The notes under the pieces were generated by a model, which ran no database searches, was not told where the DNA came from, and worked only from the letters and a program-made list of their open reading frames with translations. A stretch of 64,000 bases of DNA from Massilia atriviolacea (lineage in GTDB: Bacteria; Pseudomonadota; Gammaproteobacteria; Burkholderiales; Burkholderiaceae_D), in assembly GCF_003953935.1 (NCBI RefSeq), contig NZ_RXLQ01000013.1:1-64000 (forward strand), in the 5' to 3' direction. Position numbers and translations under genes: made by a program. Below are positions 50,594 to 59,846 of this stretch, one piece after another (the stretch's first letter is position 1; each line of letters starts with the position of its first letter).

Positions 50594-52645
50594 TTACCCC
50601 TTCTTCATCACCAGCGTCAGAATATCGTAACTGGCCACCAGCTCGTCGTGCTGGTTGGTGACCTGCACATCCCACGCCACCACGCCCTGCCCGACGCCCT
50701 TGTCGTCGGTGCGGTTGCGGTCGACCTTGCGCTTGCAGGTCAGGCGCGCGCGGATGGTGTCGCCGATCGCCACCGGGGTAATGAAGCGCAGGTTATCCAG
50801 CCCGTAGTTGGCCAGCACCGGTCCCGGCGCCGGCGACACGAACAGGCCAGCCGCCGCCGACAGCACAAAGTAACCGTGCGCGATGCGCTTGCCGAACTGC
50901 GAATCCCTGGCCGCGATCTCGTCGAAGTGCATGTAGAAATAGTCGCCCGAGATGCCGCCGAAGTTGACGATATCGGCCTCGCTCACCGTGCGCCGGTGCG
51001 TGAGCAGCGAGTCGCCCATCTGGAGTTCCTCGAAATACTTGCGGAACGGGTGCACGTCGCTCTCGCGCACCGCCGCGCCGCGCACGTATTCGCCGGTGAT
51101 CGCCGCCAGCATGGTCGGCGAACCCTGTACCGCGGCGCGCTGCAGGAAGTGGCGCACCGCGCGGATGCCGCCCAGCTCCTCGCCGCCGCCGGCGCGTCCC
51201 GGACCGCCGTGCTTCAACTGCGGCAGGGGCGAGCCGTGGCCGGTCGAATCGACCGCCGCTTCGCGCTCGAGCACCAGCACGCGCCCGTGCGAGGCCGCCG
51301 CCACCGGCACCGCGCGCGCCGCGATCGCCGTGTCCTTGGTCACCAGGGTGCTGACCAGGCTCCCCTTGCCGCGCGCGGCCAGCGCCAGCGCTTCGTCCAG
51401 GTCGGAATAGGTCATCATCGTGCTGACCGGGCCGAAGGCTTCGATATCGTGCACGGCGTCGTTGCGCATGCCGTCGCGGCACAGCAGCAGGGTCGGCGAG
51501 AAGAAGGCGCCGTTGACCGCGCCCTCGCCCACCGGATTGAAACCGTCCTTGGCGCCGAACAGGATCTCGTTACCGCGCGCGAGCATCTCGACCCGCTCGC
51601 CGACGTCGCGCTGCTGGTCCATAGACGCCAGTGCGCCCATGCGCACTTCCTTGACCGAGGGGTCGCCCACGACGATCTTCGCCAGCCGTTCGCGCAGGCG
51701 CTCGCCGACCGCTTCGACGTGCTGCCTGGGCACGATGATGCGGCGGATCGCGGTGCACTTCTGGCCGGCCTTGCCGGTCATCTCGCGCGCGACTTCCTTG
51801 ACGAACAGGTCGAACTCCACATCGTCGGGCGTCACGTCCGGACCCAGGATGGCGCAGTTGAGCGAATCGGCTTCGGCGGTAAACGGCACCGAATGCGCGA
51901 TCAGGTTCTTGTTCACGCGCAGCCTGGCGGCGGTATCGGCCGAACCGGTAAAGGTGACCACGTCGGCGCCGCTCAGGCGGTCGAGCAGGTCGCCGGTGCC
52001 GCCGATGACCAGCTGCAGCGCGCCGGCCGGCAGCAGGCCGGAATCGTGCATCATGCGCACCACCGCTTCGGTCAGGTAGCTGGTGGCGGTGGCAGGTTTG
52101 CCGATGCACGGCATCGCCGCCAGGAAGCTCGGCGCGAATTTTTCGAGCAGGCCCCAGATCGGGAAGTTGAAGGCGTTGATGTGCACCGCCAGCCCGCCGC
52201 GCGGCACCAGGATGTGGGTGCCGGCAAAGCCACCGTTCTTGCCCAGCGCGAGCGCCGGGCCTTCGTGCAGCACATTGCTCGACGGGAGTTCGCGGCTGCC
52301 CATGCTGGCGTAGGCGAACAGGGTGCCGATGCCGCCTTCGATATCGACCCAGCTGTCCGGGCGGGTCGCGCCGGTCAGGTGCGAGATCGCGTACAGCTCT
52401 TCCTTGCGCTCCATCAGGTACAGGGCCAGCGCCTTGAGGCAGGCCGCGCGCTTCTGGAAGTCGAGCGACATCAGGGCCGGCACGCCGGTGCCGCGCGCGT
52501 AGGTGACCGCTTCGTCGAAGTCGATCTTTTCGGCGTGGGTGTGGTAAATCAGGCTGTTATCGAGTGCGCTGTGCAGCGGCACCGAGGCTTCGGCGCCGAG
52601 CCAGCGCCCGCCGATCAGGCTTTGCAGGGTCGATATGGTTTGCAT
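50594..52645 (-). CDS. paaZ: Bifunctional oxepin-CoA hydrolase / semialdehyde dehydrogenase PaaZ
   Basis: PaaZ opens the oxepin-CoA ring (MaoC hydratase part) and oxidises the resulting semialdehyde to 3-oxo-5,6-dehydrosuberyl-CoA (aldehyde dehydrogenase part). The 683 residues match. The dehydrogenase carries catalytic Glu258 (FTAEADSLN) and Cys297 (GQKCTAI); the MaoC domain (~540-683) has the Asp/His pair in DSQFGKRIAHGY. It is the last gene of the operon, behind paaY, and its leader holds an AGAAC-type pentanucleotide tract. The start is the ATG at 52645 with GAGGAG before it. Confidence 0.95.
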   Translation of the reverse strand: MQTISTLQSLIGGRWLGAEASVPLHSALDNSLIYHTHAEKIDFDEAVTYARGTGVPALMSLDFQKRAACLKALALYLMERKEELYAISHLTGATRPDSWVDIEGGIGTLFAYASMGSRELPSSNVLHEGPALALGKNGGFAGTHILVPRGGLAVHINAFNFPIWGLLEKFAPSFLAAMPCIGKPATATSYLTEAVVRMMHDSGLLPAGALQLVIGGTGDLLDRLSGADVVTFTGSADTAARLRVNKNLIAHSVPFTAEADSLNCAILGPDVTPDDVEFDLFVKEVAREMTGKAGQKCTAIRRIIVPRQHVEAVGERLRERLAKIVVGDPSVKEVRMGALASMDQQRDVGERVEMLARGNEILFGAKDGFNPVGEGAVNGAFFSPTLLLCRDGMRNDAVHDIEAFGPVSTMMTYSDLDEALALAARGKGSLVSTLVTKDTAIAARAVPVAAASHGRVLVLEREAAVDSTGHGSPLPQLKHGGPGRAGGGEELGGIRAVRHFLQRAAVQGSPTMLAAITGEYVRGAAVRESDVHPFRKYFEELQMGDSLLTHRRTVSEADIVNFGGISGDYFYMHFDEIAARDSQFGKRIAHGYFVLSAAAGLFVSPAPGPVLANYGLDNLRFITPVAIGDTIRARLTCKRKVDRNRTDDKGVGQGVVAWDVQVTNQHDELVASYDILTLVMKKG

Positions 52646-52657
52646 GGTGTTCTCCTC

Positions 52658-52695
52658 GTTCTCTGTTCTGTTCTGTTCTGCTCTGTTCTATTCTT
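52658..52695 (-). repeat. Pentanucleotide repeat tract in paaZ leader
   Basis: On the coding (minus) strand the gap between paaY and paaZ reads as AGAAC-type units, seven or so with small changes, running from the paaY stop to the GAGGAG ribosome site of paaZ. The first unit overlaps the paaY stop codon. Slippage here would change the distance to, and context of, the paaZ ribosome site. Confidence 0.6.
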
Positions 52696-53284
52696 TGGGC
52701 GCGTGCATCGCGGGGCCGAAATCGATGCGTGCGCGGTCCGGCTCCACTTCGCTCAAGGCCTCGACTTCGCGCATGGTTTGCAGCGAGCGCACCGCCAGCT
52801 CGTGGTACTGCTTGGTGCCGAAGCTCTTCCAGTTGACTTCCTTGTCCGTCAGTTCGCGCATCACGCGCGCCGGCGTGCCCATCACCATGCTGCGCGGCGG
52901 GATCACCATGCCGGCCTTGACGAAACTCATGGCGGCCACGATCGCGTCCTCGCCCACCACGGCGCGGTCCATCACGACCGCGTTCATGCCGATCATGGCG
53001 TTGCGCTTGATGCGGCAGCCGTGCAGCACGGCGCCGTGGCCGATGTGGCCATCGGCTTCGACCACCGTGTCTTCGCCGGGAAAGCCGTGCATGACGCAGG
53101 TGTCCTGCAGGTTGGCGCCTTCTTCCAGGATCAGGCGGCCGAAGTCGCCGCGCATCGAGGCCAGCGGACCGACGTAGCAGCGCGGGCCGACGATCACGTC
53201 GCCGATCAGCACCGCGCTCGGATGCACGTAGGCGCTCGGATGGACCACGGGGGTGACGCCATCGATGGCGTAGACCTTGACCAT
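52688..53284 (-). CDS. paaY: PaaY, hexapeptide-repeat thioesterase (gamma-carbonic-anhydrase fold)
   Basis: This 198-residue left-handed beta-helix protein has hexapeptide repeats (VHPSAYVHPSAVLIGDVIVG, IGHGAVLHGC, VIPPRSMVMG). PaaY of E. coli is a thioesterase that clears dead-end CoA products in phenylacetate breakdown. The metal-binding His residues of the gamma-CA fold are in VMHGFPG and HIGHGAVLHG. The ATG at 53284 (MVKVYAIDG) is chosen over 53293. It lies between paaJ (10 bases before) and paaZ. Confidence 0.9.
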   Translation of the reverse strand: MVKVYAIDGVTPVVHPSAYVHPSAVLIGDVIVGPRCYVGPLASMRGDFGRLILEEGANLQDTCVMHGFPGEDTVVEADGHIGHGAVLHGCRIKRNAMIGMNAVVMDRAVVGEDAIVAAMSFVKAGMVIPPRSMVMGTPARVMRELTDKEVNWKSFGTKQYHELAVRSLQTMREVEALSEVEPDRARIDFGPAMHAPKE

Positions 53285-53294
53285 GGCGCGCACC

Positions 53295-54509
53295 TTATAC
53301 TTTTTCGACGATCAGGGCAATGCCCTGGCCGACGCCGATGCACATGGTGCACAGCGCGTATCGCCCGCCCGTGCGGTGCAGCTGGTTGACGGCCGCCAGC
53401 ACCAGGCGCGCGCCGGACGCGCCGAGCGGGTGGCCGATGGCGATGGCGCCGCCGTTCGGGTTGACGTGGGCGGCATCGTCCGCCAGGCCGAGGTCGCGCG
53501 TGACCGCCAGGCCCTGCGCGGCAAAGGCTTCGTTCAACTCGATCACGTCCATCTGGCCGATCGACAGGCCCGTCATCGCCAGCACCTTTCTGGTCGCCGG
53601 CGACGGGCCGAAGCCCATGATGCGCGGCGCCAGGCCGGCCATGGCCATGCCGACGATGCGCGCGCGCGGCGTGAGGCCGAAGCGCCCGGCGGCACTGCCT
53701 GATGCGATCAGGATCGCGCAGGCGCCGTCGTTGATGCCCGACGCGTTACCGGCGGTGACGGTGCCGCCTGGGGTGACCACGCCTTTCAGCTTGGCCAGCA
53801 TCTCGATGCTGGTGTCGGGACGCGGATGCTCGTCGGTGTCGAACACGCGCGCCTCGCCCTTTTTCTGCGGGATGGCCACGGGGACGATTTCGTCCCTGAA
53901 CACGCCGGCCGCATGGGCGGCGGCCCAGCGCTGCTGGCTGCGCAGGGCGAATGCATCCTGGTCGGCGCGGTCGATGTTGAATTCCTTCGCCACGTTTTCG
54001 GCCGTTTCGGGCATCGAGTCGATGCCGTAGTTTGCCTTCATGAGCGGGTTGACGAAGCGCCAGCCCATGGTCGTGTCTTCGATCTTGGCGGCGCGCGAGA
54101 AAGCGCTGTCGGCCTTGCCCATCACGAACGGCGCGCGCGTCATGCTTTCCACGCCGCCGGCGACGATCAGGTTCGCCTCGCCGGCCTTGATGGCGCGCGC
54201 GGCAACGCCGACGGCGTCCAGGCTGGAGCCGCACAGGCGGTTGATGGTGCTGGCCGGGACTTCCGGCGGCAGGCCGGCCAGCAAGGCCGCCATGCGGGCG
54301 ACATTGCGGTTGTCTTCGCCGGCCTGGTTGGCGCAGCCGAAGTAAAGGTCGTCCACGGCGCTCCAGTCCACGCCGGGATTGCGCGCCATGAGGGCGGCGA
54401 TCGGCAGCGCCGCCAGGTCGTCGGCGCGCACGCCGGAGAGCGATCCGCCGTAGCGGCCGAACGGGGTGCGGATGGCGTCGCAGATAAAGGCGTCGGTCAG
54501 TGTGTTCAC
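53295..54509 (-). CDS. paaJ: 3-oxoadipyl-CoA / 3-oxo-5,6-dehydrosuberyl-CoA thiolase PaaJ
   Basis: PaaJ cleaves both beta-keto-CoA intermediates of the pathway and releases acetyl-CoA and succinyl-CoA. The 404 residues carry the nucleophile Cys93 (INRLCGSSLDAV), NEAFAAQGLAV, the GHPLGASGAR His motif and the second Cys in CTMCIGVGQG. It is most like PcaF/PaaJ thiolases. It follows paaK by 13 bases and precedes paaY. Confidence 0.95.
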   Translation of the reverse strand: MNTLTDAFICDAIRTPFGRYGGSLSGVRADDLAALPIAALMARNPGVDWSAVDDLYFGCANQAGEDNRNVARMAALLAGLPPEVPASTINRLCGSSLDAVGVAARAIKAGEANLIVAGGVESMTRAPFVMGKADSAFSRAAKIEDTTMGWRFVNPLMKANYGIDSMPETAENVAKEFNIDRADQDAFALRSQQRWAAAHAAGVFRDEIVPVAIPQKKGEARVFDTDEHPRPDTSIEMLAKLKGVVTPGGTVTAGNASGINDGACAILIASGSAAGRFGLTPRARIVGMAMAGLAPRIMGFGPSPATRKVLAMTGLSIGQMDVIELNEAFAAQGLAVTRDLGLADDAAHVNPNGGAIAIGHPLGASGARLVLAAVNQLHRTGGRYALCTMCIGVGQGIALIVEKV

Positions 54510-54522
54510 GGGTGCTCCTGGG

Positions 54523-55839
54523 TTAGTTCGGTTTGGGACGCTGGTCGATCACGCGCCGGGCCTTGCCGGTCAGGGTGCGCTCGATGCCGTTGGCCGGCAG
54601 CAGCTTCACGCGCGTGGTCACGCCCACGTAGGTCTTGATGCGGTGTTCGAGGTCGCGCGCCAGGGCCGTCACGCCCTCCTGGGATTGCGAGCCGTCGCGC
54701 AGTTCGGCCACCACATCGAGCTTGTCCAGGTGGCCGTCGCGCGAGACCACCAGCTGGTAGTGGGGCGCCAGCAGCGGCATCTGCAGGATCAGTTCCTCGA
54801 TCTGGCTGGGGAACACGTTCACCCCGCGGATGATGAGCATGTCGTCGGATCGGCCGTTGATTCTCCCCATGCGGCGCATCGCGCGCGAGGTCGGCGGCAA
54901 AAGGCGCGTCAGGTCGCGCGTGCGGTAGCGGATGACCGGCAGCGCTTCCTTGGTCAGGGAGGTGAATACCAGCTCGCCCTCCGCACCGTCGGGCAGTACT
55001 TCGCCGGTGTCCGGATCGATCACCTCGGGGTAGAAATGGTCTTCCCACACCACCGGGCCGTCCTTGCTCTCGATGCACTCGCTGGCCACGCCCGGCCCCA
55101 TCACTTCGGACAGGCCGTAGATGTCGACCGCGTCGATGCCGGCGCGCTGTTCGATTTCGCTGCGCATGCCGTCGCTCCACGGCTCGGCGCCGAAGATGCC
55201 GACCTTGAGCGAGGACGCCGCCGCATCGAGCCCCTGGCGCGTGAATTCCTCGATGATGTTGAGCATGTACGAGGGCGTGACCATGATGATCTCGGGCTTG
55301 AAGTCGCAGATCAGTTGCACCTGCTTTTCGGTCTGCCCGCCGGACATGGGGATCACGGTGCAGCCCAGGCGCTCGGCGCCGTAATGGGCGCCCAGGCCGC
55401 CGGTGAACAGGCCGTAGCCGTACGAGACGTGCACCATGTCGCCGGCGCGCCCGCCGGCGGCGCGGATCGAGCGCGCCACCACGCCCGCCCAGGTATCGAT
55501 GTCGTTCCGCGTGTAGCCGACCACGGTGGCCTTGCCGGTGGTGCCGGACGAGGCGTGGATGCGCACCACCTTCTCGCGCGGGACCGCGAACAGGCCGAAG
55601 GGATAGTGATCGCGCAGGGTCTTCTTGTCCGTGAACGGGAACTTGGCCAGGTCCGCCAGGGTGCGCAGGTCGTCCGGATGCACGCCGGCGGCGTCGAACG
55701 CGGCGCGGTAGTGCGGCACGTTGTCGTAGGCGTGTTTCAGCGACCATTGCATGCGTTCGAGCTGCAAGGCTTGCAGTTCGTCGCGGCTGGCGCGTTCGAT
55801 CGGCTCCAGGTCTGCGGGAGCCGGCGTGCGTTGGACCAT
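54523..55839 (-). CDS. paaK: Phenylacetate-CoA ligase PaaK
   Basis: PaaK activates phenylacetate to phenylacetyl-CoA with ATP, the committed first step. The 438 residues match family length and carry the P-loop-like ASSGTTGKATVVGY, the FGAEPWSDGMRSEIE segment and the C-terminal RINGRSDDMLIIRGVNVFPS hinge of the adenylate-forming family. It lies 21 bases after paaI and 13 bases before paaJ in the same operon. Confidence 0.96.
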   Translation of the reverse strand: MVQRTPAPADLEPIERASRDELQALQLERMQWSLKHAYDNVPHYRAAFDAAGVHPDDLRTLADLAKFPFTDKKTLRDHYPFGLFAVPREKVVRIHASSGTTGKATVVGYTRNDIDTWAGVVARSIRAAGGRAGDMVHVSYGYGLFTGGLGAHYGAERLGCTVIPMSGGQTEKQVQLICDFKPEIIMVTPSYMLNIIEEFTRQGLDAAASSLKVGIFGAEPWSDGMRSEIEQRAGIDAVDIYGLSEVMGPGVASECIESKDGPVVWEDHFYPEVIDPDTGEVLPDGAEGELVFTSLTKEALPVIRYRTRDLTRLLPPTSRAMRRMGRINGRSDDMLIIRGVNVFPSQIEELILQMPLLAPHYQLVVSRDGHLDKLDVVAELRDGSQSQEGVTALARDLEHRIKTYVGVTTRVKLLPANGIERTLTGKARRVIDQRPKPN

Positions 55840-55860
55840 GGTGTTCTCCTTTTGCTGCAG

Positions 55861-56337
55861 TTAAGGCAGGTGCGGCAGTGAAGACATGAGCGGCAGTTCT
55901 GCCACGTTGCCCGCCACGCGATGCGATTTGCCCCGGAACAGGGCGACCATGCGGCCATCCTGGTTGGTGACGGTGATGTCGTAGACGCCGGTTTTACCCG
56001 ACAGCGCCTGCTCGAGCGCCGTTGCCGTCAGGAGGTCGCCCTCGCGACCCGGCGCCAGGTAATCGATGGTGCAGCCCGCGCCCACGGTATTGAGGTTGTG
56101 CGAATTGCAGGCAAAGGCGAAGGCGCTGTCGGCCAGCATGAAGATGTAGCCGCCGTGGCAGGTCTGGTGGCCGTTGAGCATGTCGCCCCGCACCGGCATG
56201 GTCATGCGCGCGTAGCCGGGGCGGATCTCGGCGAGCAGCATGCCGAGCGCCTGGCTGGCCGGATCGCGCTCGAACATGGTTTTGCCGGCCAGTTCGGCCA
56301 GGGCCTGAGGATCAGGCGCGTGAGGATCGATATGCAT
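55861..56337 (-). CDS. paaI: PaaI hot-dog thioesterase
   Basis: PaaI is a hydroxyphenylacetyl-CoA thioesterase thought to rescue CoA from dead-end intermediates. The 158 residues form a hot-dog fold with LNGHQTCHGGYIFMLADSAF, which holds the Asn and Asp of the active site. It starts 3 bases after paaH and is followed by paaK. Confidence 0.94.
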   Translation of the reverse strand: MHIDPHAPDPQALAELAGKTMFERDPASQALGMLLAEIRPGYARMTMPVRGDMLNGHQTCHGGYIFMLADSAFAFACNSHNLNTVGAGCTIDYLAPGREGDLLTATALEQALSGKTGVYDITVTNQDGRMVALFRGKSHRVAGNVAELPLMSSLPHLP

Positions 56338-56340
56338 GGG

Positions 56341-57930
56341 TCAGAAGGCGCTTCCATTGGCGAGTTTGCGGCGCAGCAGCGGCGAGACGCGGTAGCGGTC
56401 TTCGCCATAGGTGGCGGCCAGGTTGGCCAGTACCGTCACGATGTGGCCGATGCCGGCCGCATTGGCCCAGGCCAGCGGCCCGCGCGGGTAGTTCACGCCC
56501 TTTTGCATCGCGATGTCGACCGCCGGGGCGGTGCACACGCCCTGGTTCACCGCGTCGGCCGCTTCGTTGGCCAGCATGGCGACGGTGCGCATGACCGCCA
56601 TGCCCGGCACGTCGTCCAGGCGCGTGACGACGAAGCCGGCCGCCTGGAACAGGCCGACCGCCGCGTTCCACGCCGCGTCGCCGCACTGGTCGGCGCGCGC
56701 CAGCGCGATGCGGGTGGCCTTGCCGTAGTCCAGCGCGAGGTCGAACAGCACCGTGTCGGGATGGCGATTGGCATGCGCGCGCTCGGTGGCGCTGCGCCCG
56801 TCGGTAAGGAAGATGGCGGCGCCGTTGCAGTGGAAGGCCGGCGCTTCGCTTTCGCCGGCATGCTCGAGCGGCTTGCGGTGCCCGACCGTGAAACCGGCGG
56901 CGGCCAGGCGCTGTTCCAGCGGCTGCACGACGCTGCCGGCGATGTCGGCGCTGCCGGCGATATTGGCGATGTTGGCGAGGTCGGCATCGATGCTGATGCT
57001 CACCACCTCCGGCCGCGCCTGCGCCGCTTCTTCGCTGGCCGCTGCCTTGGCCGCGCCCTCGCCGTAGCGGTAAAAGCCGCGTCCCGATTTGCGTCCGAAA
57101 AAGCCGGCATTGACCATCTCCTGCTGCAGCACCGACGGGCTAAAGCGCGGGTCGCCGAAGTAGGCGTTGAACACCGATTGCGTGACCGAGAAATTGACGT
57201 CGTGGCCGATCAGGTCCATCAGCTCGAAAGGCCCCATGCGAAAACCGCCGCAGTCGCGCATCACCGCGTCCAGCGTGGCGGCATCGGCCGCCTGCTCCTG
57301 CAGCAGGCGCAGGCCTTCGGCGTAGAACGGGCGCGCCACGCGGTTGACGATGAAGCCGGGCGTCGATCTGGCGTGCACCGGGTTCTTGCCCCATGCGGCC
57401 GCGGTGGCGTACACCGTCTCGGCGACCGCCGCATCGGTGGCCAGCCCGCTGATCACTTCCACCAGCGCCATCAGCGGCACGGGATTGAAGAAGTGCATGC
57501 CGACCAGGCGTTGCGGGCGGCGCAGCGGCGCGGCAATCGCCGTGACCGAGATCGACGAGGTATTCGTCGCCAGGATGCAGTCGTCGCCGACCACATTTTC
57601 CAGGTCCGCGAACAGCATGCGCTTCACATCCAGGTTTTCGACGATGGCTTCGACCACCAGGGCGGCGTCGATCACTTCCTTCAGGCTCGCCACGCTGTGC
57701 AGGCGTGCACGCGCGGCGATCGCCGCCTCGCCGCTCATGCGGCCTTTGTCGACCAGCGTGGCGTACACCTTGCCGATATCGGCAATCGCCTTGTCGACCG
57801 CGCCGGGGCGGGTGTCGAACAGCTTGACCGGGTAGCCGGCGGCGGCCGCCACCTGGGCGATGCCGGCCCCCATGGCGCCACTGCCGATGACGGCGACGAT
57901 GCTGCCTTGTTCCAGTGCTGCCATGCTCAT
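56341..57930 (-). CDS. paaH: 3-hydroxyadipyl-CoA dehydrogenase PaaH
   Basis: PaaH oxidises 3-hydroxyadipyl-CoA with NAD. The Rossmann site is VIGSGAMGAGIAQVAAAAG near residue 14, and HFFNPVPLMALVEV is the 3-hydroxyacyl-CoA dehydrogenase signature with the catalytic His. A second C-terminal dehydrogenase-like helical domain extends it to 529 residues, longer than the 475 of E. coli. Its ATG overlaps the paaG stop by 4 bases. Confidence 0.95.
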   Translation of the reverse strand: MSMAALEQGSIVAVIGSGAMGAGIAQVAAAAGYPVKLFDTRPGAVDKAIADIGKVYATLVDKGRMSGEAAIAARARLHSVASLKEVIDAALVVEAIVENLDVKRMLFADLENVVGDDCILATNTSSISVTAIAAPLRRPQRLVGMHFFNPVPLMALVEVISGLATDAAVAETVYATAAAWGKNPVHARSTPGFIVNRVARPFYAEGLRLLQEQAADAATLDAVMRDCGGFRMGPFELMDLIGHDVNFSVTQSVFNAYFGDPRFSPSVLQQEMVNAGFFGRKSGRGFYRYGEGAAKAAASEEAAQARPEVVSISIDADLANIANIAGSADIAGSVVQPLEQRLAAAGFTVGHRKPLEHAGESEAPAFHCNGAAIFLTDGRSATERAHANRHPDTVLFDLALDYGKATRIALARADQCGDAAWNAAVGLFQAAGFVVTRLDDVPGMAVMRTVAMLANEAADAVNQGVCTAPAVDIAMQKGVNYPRGPLAWANAAGIGHIVTVLANLAATYGEDRYRVSPLLRRKLANGSAF

Positions 57931-58718
57931 TCCCCCATGAAGTGCGGCGCGCGCTTCTCGATGAAGGCGCTAACGCCCTCGCGGTAATCGTGGCTGTAAC
58001 CGAGTTCGCGCATCATCTCGCCTTCGAGCTTGAGCTGTTCGGGCAGGGAGTTGGCATAGCTGGCCTGGATCGCGCGCTTGGTGAAGGCCAGGCCCTTGGT
58101 CGGGGCCACCGCGAAGTGTTCGGCCATGGCCATGGCGTCGTCCATCAGCGCGGTATCGGCGACGGCTTTCCAGATCAGGCCCCATTGCTCGGCCAGTTCG
58201 GCCGGGATCTTGTCGCCCAACATGGCCATGCCCATGGCGCGCGCATGGCCTACCAGGCGCGGAAGGTGCCAGGTGCCGCCGGTGTCCGGGATCAGGCCCA
58301 GTTTGCAGAACACTTCGACAAAGCAGGCCGATTTGGCGGCCAGCACGATGTCGCAGGCCAGCGCCAGGTTGGCGCCCGCGCCGGCGGCCACGCCGTTGAC
58401 GGCGCAGATGACCGGCATCGGCAGCGAACGCAGGGTCATCACCAGCGGCGCGTAATAGGTCTCGACCGAGTGGCCCAGGTCCACGCCGTCGGCGCCCGGT
58501 TCGACCGCGCGGTCCGACAGATCCTGGCCGGCGCAGAAACCGCGCCCGGCGCCGGTGAGCAGCAGCACGCGCACGGTGGGGTCGGACTGCACCGCCGCCA
58601 GCGCCGAGCGCACTTCCAGGTGCATCGCCTGGGTGAAGCTATTGAGCTTGTCGGGGCGGTTCAGGGTCAGGGTGGCGATACCGTGTTCGATCTTGAACGT
58701 GATGTTTTCGTAGTTCAT
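57927..58718 (-). CDS. paaG: 1,2-epoxyphenylacetyl-CoA isomerase PaaG
   Basis: PaaG isomerises the ring epoxide to oxepin-CoA and also shifts a double bond later in the pathway. The 263-residue crotonase fold has LLLTGAGRGFCAGQDLSD (oxyanion hole) and KLGLIPDTGGTWHLPR. The match to PaaG, not PaaF, is close along the whole length (NRPDKLNSF start, YREGVSAFIEKR end). No second crotonase gene for PaaF is present, so this may be the only hydratase/isomerase of the cluster. Confidence 0.93.
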   Translation of the reverse strand: MNYENITFKIEHGIATLTLNRPDKLNSFTQAMHLEVRSALAAVQSDPTVRVLLLTGAGRGFCAGQDLSDRAVEPGADGVDLGHSVETYYAPLVMTLRSLPMPVICAVNGVAAGAGANLALACDIVLAAKSACFVEVFCKLGLIPDTGGTWHLPRLVGHARAMGMAMLGDKIPAELAEQWGLIWKAVADTALMDDAMAMAEHFAVAPTKGLAFTKRAIQASYANSLPEQLKLEGEMMRELGYSHDYREGVSAFIEKRAPHFMGE

Positions 58719-58750
58719 GGCGCGTCCTGTGGGAGTGAAGTTGGGTTGGA

Positions 58751-59827
58751 TTACTCGGCCTGGTCGAAGTCGACGACCACCTTGTCCGTCACCGGAAAGC
58801 TCTGGCAGCTCAGGACGAAACCGCGCGCGATTTCATAGTCTTCCAGCGCGTAGTTCACGTCCATGTCGACCTTGCCGTCGACCAGCTTGCAGCGGCAGGT
58901 CGAGCACACGCCGCCCTTGCAGGAATAGCGCATGTCGATGCCGGCGCGCAGGCCGGCGTCGAGGATGGATTCCTTGTCCTTGTCCATCGTGAAGCTGGTG
59001 TGGTTGCCGTCCAGGATGACGGTGACCTCGGTTTCGTGGCGCACCAGCGCGTCGAACTGGCGCGGCTTGTGCTGGTGCTTGGGAATGCTGGCGGCGAACA
59101 GCTCGACCTTGATATTCTGCTTCGGCATGCCGGCTTCCTGCAGCGCCGCCGAGACGCCGTGCATCATGTCTTCCGGGCCGCAGATGAAGGCGATGTCCAC
59201 GTCCTCGATGCGCATCCAGTGCTCGATGAACTGCTCCACCTTCTCTTTGGTGATGCGGCCGTTGAACAGTTCGATGTCCTGCTGCTCGCGGCTCATCACG
59301 TAGGCCAGGTTGAGGCGCTCCATGTACATGTCCTTGAGGTCGGTCAGCTCTTCCTTGAAGATCACCGACGACGAGGCGCGGTTCCCGTAAAACAGCGTGA
59401 AGCGGCTTTTCGGCTCGGTGAGCAGGGTGGTCTTGATGATCGAGAGGATCGGCGTGATGCCGCTGCCGGCCGCAAAGGCGACGTAGTGGCGCGCGTTATC
59501 GGGCGCCAGCGGCACGTTGAAGTGCCCCATCGGCGGCATCACCTCCAGCACCGCGCCCGGCTGGATATGGTCGTTGGCCCAGCTCGAAAACAGCCCGCCC
59601 GGGGTGCGCTTGATGGCCACGCGCAGCGCGCCGTCCTGCACCGCCGAACAGATGGAGTAGGAGCGGCGCACGTCCTCGTCGCCGATCCGCGCGCGCAGGG
59701 TCAGGTGCTGGCCCTGCTGGTAGGCGAAGCTGGCGGCCAGTTCGTCCGGCACGGCGAAGGTGACGGCGATGGTGTCGCGCGTTTCGTTGCGCACCTTGGC
59801 GACGGTCAGTGGGTAGAATTTGCTCAT
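58751..59827 (-). CDS. paaE: Ring-epoxidase reductase PaaE
   Basis: PaaE is the NADPH-dependent electron donor to the PaaABC epoxidase. The 358 residues hold an FAD domain (RRSYSICSA), a pyridine-nucleotide site (AAGSGITPILS) and a C-terminal plant-type 2Fe-2S ferredoxin with CKGGVCSTCRCKL plus a late Cys in FVLSCQSFP. It follows paaD by 19 bases. Confidence 0.96.
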   Translation of the reverse strand: MSKFYPLTVAKVRNETRDTIAVTFAVPDELAASFAYQQGQHLTLRARIGDEDVRRSYSICSAVQDGALRVAIKRTPGGLFSSWANDHIQPGAVLEVMPPMGHFNVPLAPDNARHYVAFAAGSGITPILSIIKTTLLTEPKSRFTLFYGNRASSSVIFKEELTDLKDMYMERLNLAYVMSREQQDIELFNGRITKEKVEQFIEHWMRIEDVDIAFICGPEDMMHGVSAALQEAGMPKQNIKVELFAASIPKHQHKPRQFDALVRHETEVTVILDGNHTSFTMDKDKESILDAGLRAGIDMRYSCKGGVCSTCRCKLVDGKVDMDVNYALEDYEIARGFVLSCQSFPVTDKVVVDFDQAE

Positions 59828-59846
59828 GGTCGGCTTTAGTGGAAAC

